The position numbers were made by a program, and so were the translations under genes. Shown piece after piece: positions 15,689 through 16,814 of a DNA stretch of 16,814 nucleotides. The stretch lies in the NCBI RefSeq assembly GCF_900766305.1, contig NZ_CAAFUZ010000039.1, positions 1-16,814 on the forward strand, read 5' to 3'. The notes beneath the pieces were generated by a model, which worked only from the letters and a program-made list of their open reading frames with translations, did not search any database and was not told the DNA's origin. Within the stretch, counting starts at the first letter, position 1; each line of letters starts with the position of its first letter. The stretch comes from an uncultured Gemella sp. (lineage in GTDB: Bacteria > Bacillota > Bacilli > Staphylococcales > Gemellaceae).

Positions 15689-15737
15689 TTTTTTGTTTTT
15701 TTCTGAATATTTTTTGATTAAACCCTTTTAATTACCT

Positions 15738-15805
15738 AAAATAAAAATAGGAGCTACTTGACAAGTTCAGTATTTCTAAGAAATAGACTTTGCCAAGCAC
15801 TCCTA
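15738..15805 (-). terminator. Long imperfect hairpin behind holA, probable terminator
   Basis: Nearly 58 bases (15748-15805) fold on themselves: TAGGAG/CTCCTA at the base, CTTG/CAAG, CAAGT paired with ACTTTG, and TATTTC/GAAATA at the tip with loop TAA. On the minus strand it runs into TTTTTATTTT. It would end the holA transcript and insulate the metI promoter. It is far longer than the other terminators here, so it might instead be a small dispersed repeat. Confidence 0.6.
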
Positions 15806-15929
15806 CAATGTATATTATATATCTAACTAACTTTTATGTAGTTAATTTAGATATCAATAAACTATTACAACTGTTATTTCATATATTTTTAAAATTTTAT
15901 AAAATTATAAAATCTTGAAAAATAAAGTT
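15806..15929. other. AT-rich gap behind holA
   Basis: This gap, with the hairpin on its left and the metI upstream region beyond, makes a gene-free stretch of about 325 bases (15605-15929). The AT-rich part contains one further stem, ATATCTAA/TTAGATAT (15819-15854) with an inner TAACT/AGTTA. I see no open frame with a ribosome site here. Confidence 0.5.
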
Positions 15930-16814
15930 TTATTTTAGCTCTTCTATTAGTTTATTAATAAACAAATCTAATATCAAGTATTTATCCATATACGAAGATT
16001 TCAATAACTTATCATAATCAGCAGCTAAAATTAATGTTTTCATAATTTTGTCCACACTATAATTTCTAATACCTTGTGCCGCTAGTTGTACTCTATATGG
16101 ATGAACTCCTAATTCTCTAGCTATATCTTTTTGTGAATAGTGTTCATTTAGCAGAACCTTTACTTTATAATATATTCTTAATTGTCCACTAATAAGTGAT
16201 AATAAGAAAATCGGTTCTTCTTTTTTTAATACTAAAGAATTATAGACTACTCTTAATCTCGAATAATTTTTCCCGAATAACTCATTAGTTAAACTAAATA
16301 CATCGTATTCTAAACTTCTCGTCGCTAGTAATTCGATATCTTCTCTAGTAATTACTTTCTTCTCATCACAATAAAGAAGCAGCTTTTCCAATTCTTTTTT
16401 TATATTAGCAAAATCTAAACGCGTATAGTTCACAAGAAATTCTGCATCATCTCTCGAAATTTTCAAATTGGCATCAGCAACAGCTTTCACTATATAGCTA
16501 GCTATTTCCTTTTCATTGAAATTAGAAAACTCCTTAACTTCTCCTACTTCTTTAATTTTTTTTATAAGTTTTTTTCTGCTATCAATCTTTTCAGAAATCT
16601 TTAAAATCAACACGACTTCTTCACTAATATTATCCAAATAACTTATTAATGTATCCACATTGTGTTCTACTTTAATCTTCTTAGGTTTAGCAAGTAGAAA
16701 ATTACAATTTTCAGCAACTACTACTTTTTCATTCCCAAATAAACCACTACTTCTACATTCATACACTAAAGATTCCAATGTATTTTCATGCATATTTATT
16801 TTTATATAGTTAAA
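15930..16814 (-). CDS. holA: DNA polymerase III subunit delta (HolA), 5' end outside the window
   Basis: The frame stays open to the window edge (residues FNYIKIN before the first internal Met), so this is the C-terminal 294 residues or so of a protein usually about 330-345 long. The first visible part matches the delta segment before the conserved LFG-EKVVVAEN strand (near SSGLFGNEKVV). Later come a D-x-I-R-type helical domain (DFANIKKELEKLLLYC), the domain with ITREDIELL, and the C-terminal collar domain with FLLSLISGQLRIYYKVK and ELGVHPYRVQLAAQG. Delta opens the beta sliding clamp within the clamp loader. The ATG at 16793 is internal, not the true start. The identification is firm; the N-terminal AAA-like portion cannot be inspected. 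Confidence 0.93.
   Translation of the reverse strand, partial: FNYIKINMHENTLESLVYECRSSGLFGNEKVVVAENCNFLLAKPKKIKVEHNVDTLISYLDNISEEVVLILKISEKIDSRKKLIKKIKEVGEVKEFSNFNEKEIASYIVKAVADANLKISRDDAEFLVNYTRLDFANIKKELEKLLLYCDEKKVITREDIELLATRSLEYDVFSLTNELFGKNYSRLRVVYNSLVLKKEEPIFLLSLISGQLRIYYKVKVLLNEHYSQKDIARELGVHPYRVQLAAQGIRNYSVDKIMKTLILAADYDKLLKSSYMDKYLILDLFINKLIEELK

Noticed and set aside
15605..15929. S-box, T-box or other amino-acid riboswitch before the metI-like gene
   Set aside because: The predicted leader is only about 36 bases and I see no conserved T-box or SAM-aptamer segments; the hairpin at 15748 lies upstream of the promoter.
1..16814. CRISPR array, tRNA or rRNA genes
   Set aside because: No regularly spaced repeats, cloverleaf or rRNA-like segment was seen on either strand.

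Overview
The window is AT-rich DNA from a low-GC Gram-positive bacterium (Firmicutes, Bacilli). The evidence is the strong AGGAGG ribosome sites, B. subtilis-like RpoB, RpoC, IF3 and L10 sequences, r-protein attenuators of the Bacillales type, and a preQ1-controlled queT gene. A Gemella-like organism fits the protein and operon content, but this is an inference from memory and not a database match. Nearly every gene lies on the minus strand; only rpsT is on the plus strand.

Layout in plus-strand coordinates (minus-strand transcription runs right to left). Positions 1-116 look like the end of an ISL3-like insertion sequence, cut by the window edge. Positions 125-1531 hold the translation operon infC-rpmI-rplT, with its own promoter, an L20-type attenuator leader, a non-canonical AUU start for IF3 and a strong final terminator. 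Positions 1531-9290 hold rpoC and rpoB, with a promoter directly behind the methyltransferase stop codon. Positions 9291-11154 hold rplJ-rplL and a small rRNA-type methyltransferase, led by an L10 leader attenuator, with a leaky-looking terminator between rplL and the methyltransferase. Positions 11211-12023 hold a TipA/Mta-type MerR regulator with a textbook 19-bp-spacer promoter and an internal start that could produce its drug-binding domain alone. Positions 12034-12799 hold queT behind a preQ1-I type riboswitch and an attenuator hairpin. Positions 12859-13260 hold rpsT on the plus strand. Positions 13272-15654 hold a two-gene transsulfuration operon: cystathionine gamma-synthase (metI-like) and a MalY/PatB-type cystathionine beta-lyase. 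Positions 15748-16814 hold the 3' part of holA (DNA polymerase III delta) with a long structured hairpin behind it.

Most of the window is core information machinery: ribosome proteins, initiation factor 3, core RNA polymerase and the clamp-loader delta subunit. Small accessory and metabolic units are inserted between these: a drug-sensing regulator, queuosine-precursor uptake and methionine/cysteine interconversion. The infC operon directly behind rpoC, and a MerR gene where rplK-rplA usually sit, show a local gene order different from B. subtilis.

No wholly new multi-gene system is evident. The least-explained items are a long acidic tail on RpoB carrying a repeated GYQxLANL motif, a hairpin that hides the rpoC ribosome site, mutually exclusive stems in the rpsT leader, the predicted TipAL/TipAS-like double product, and a palindromic element upstream of the metI-like gene.
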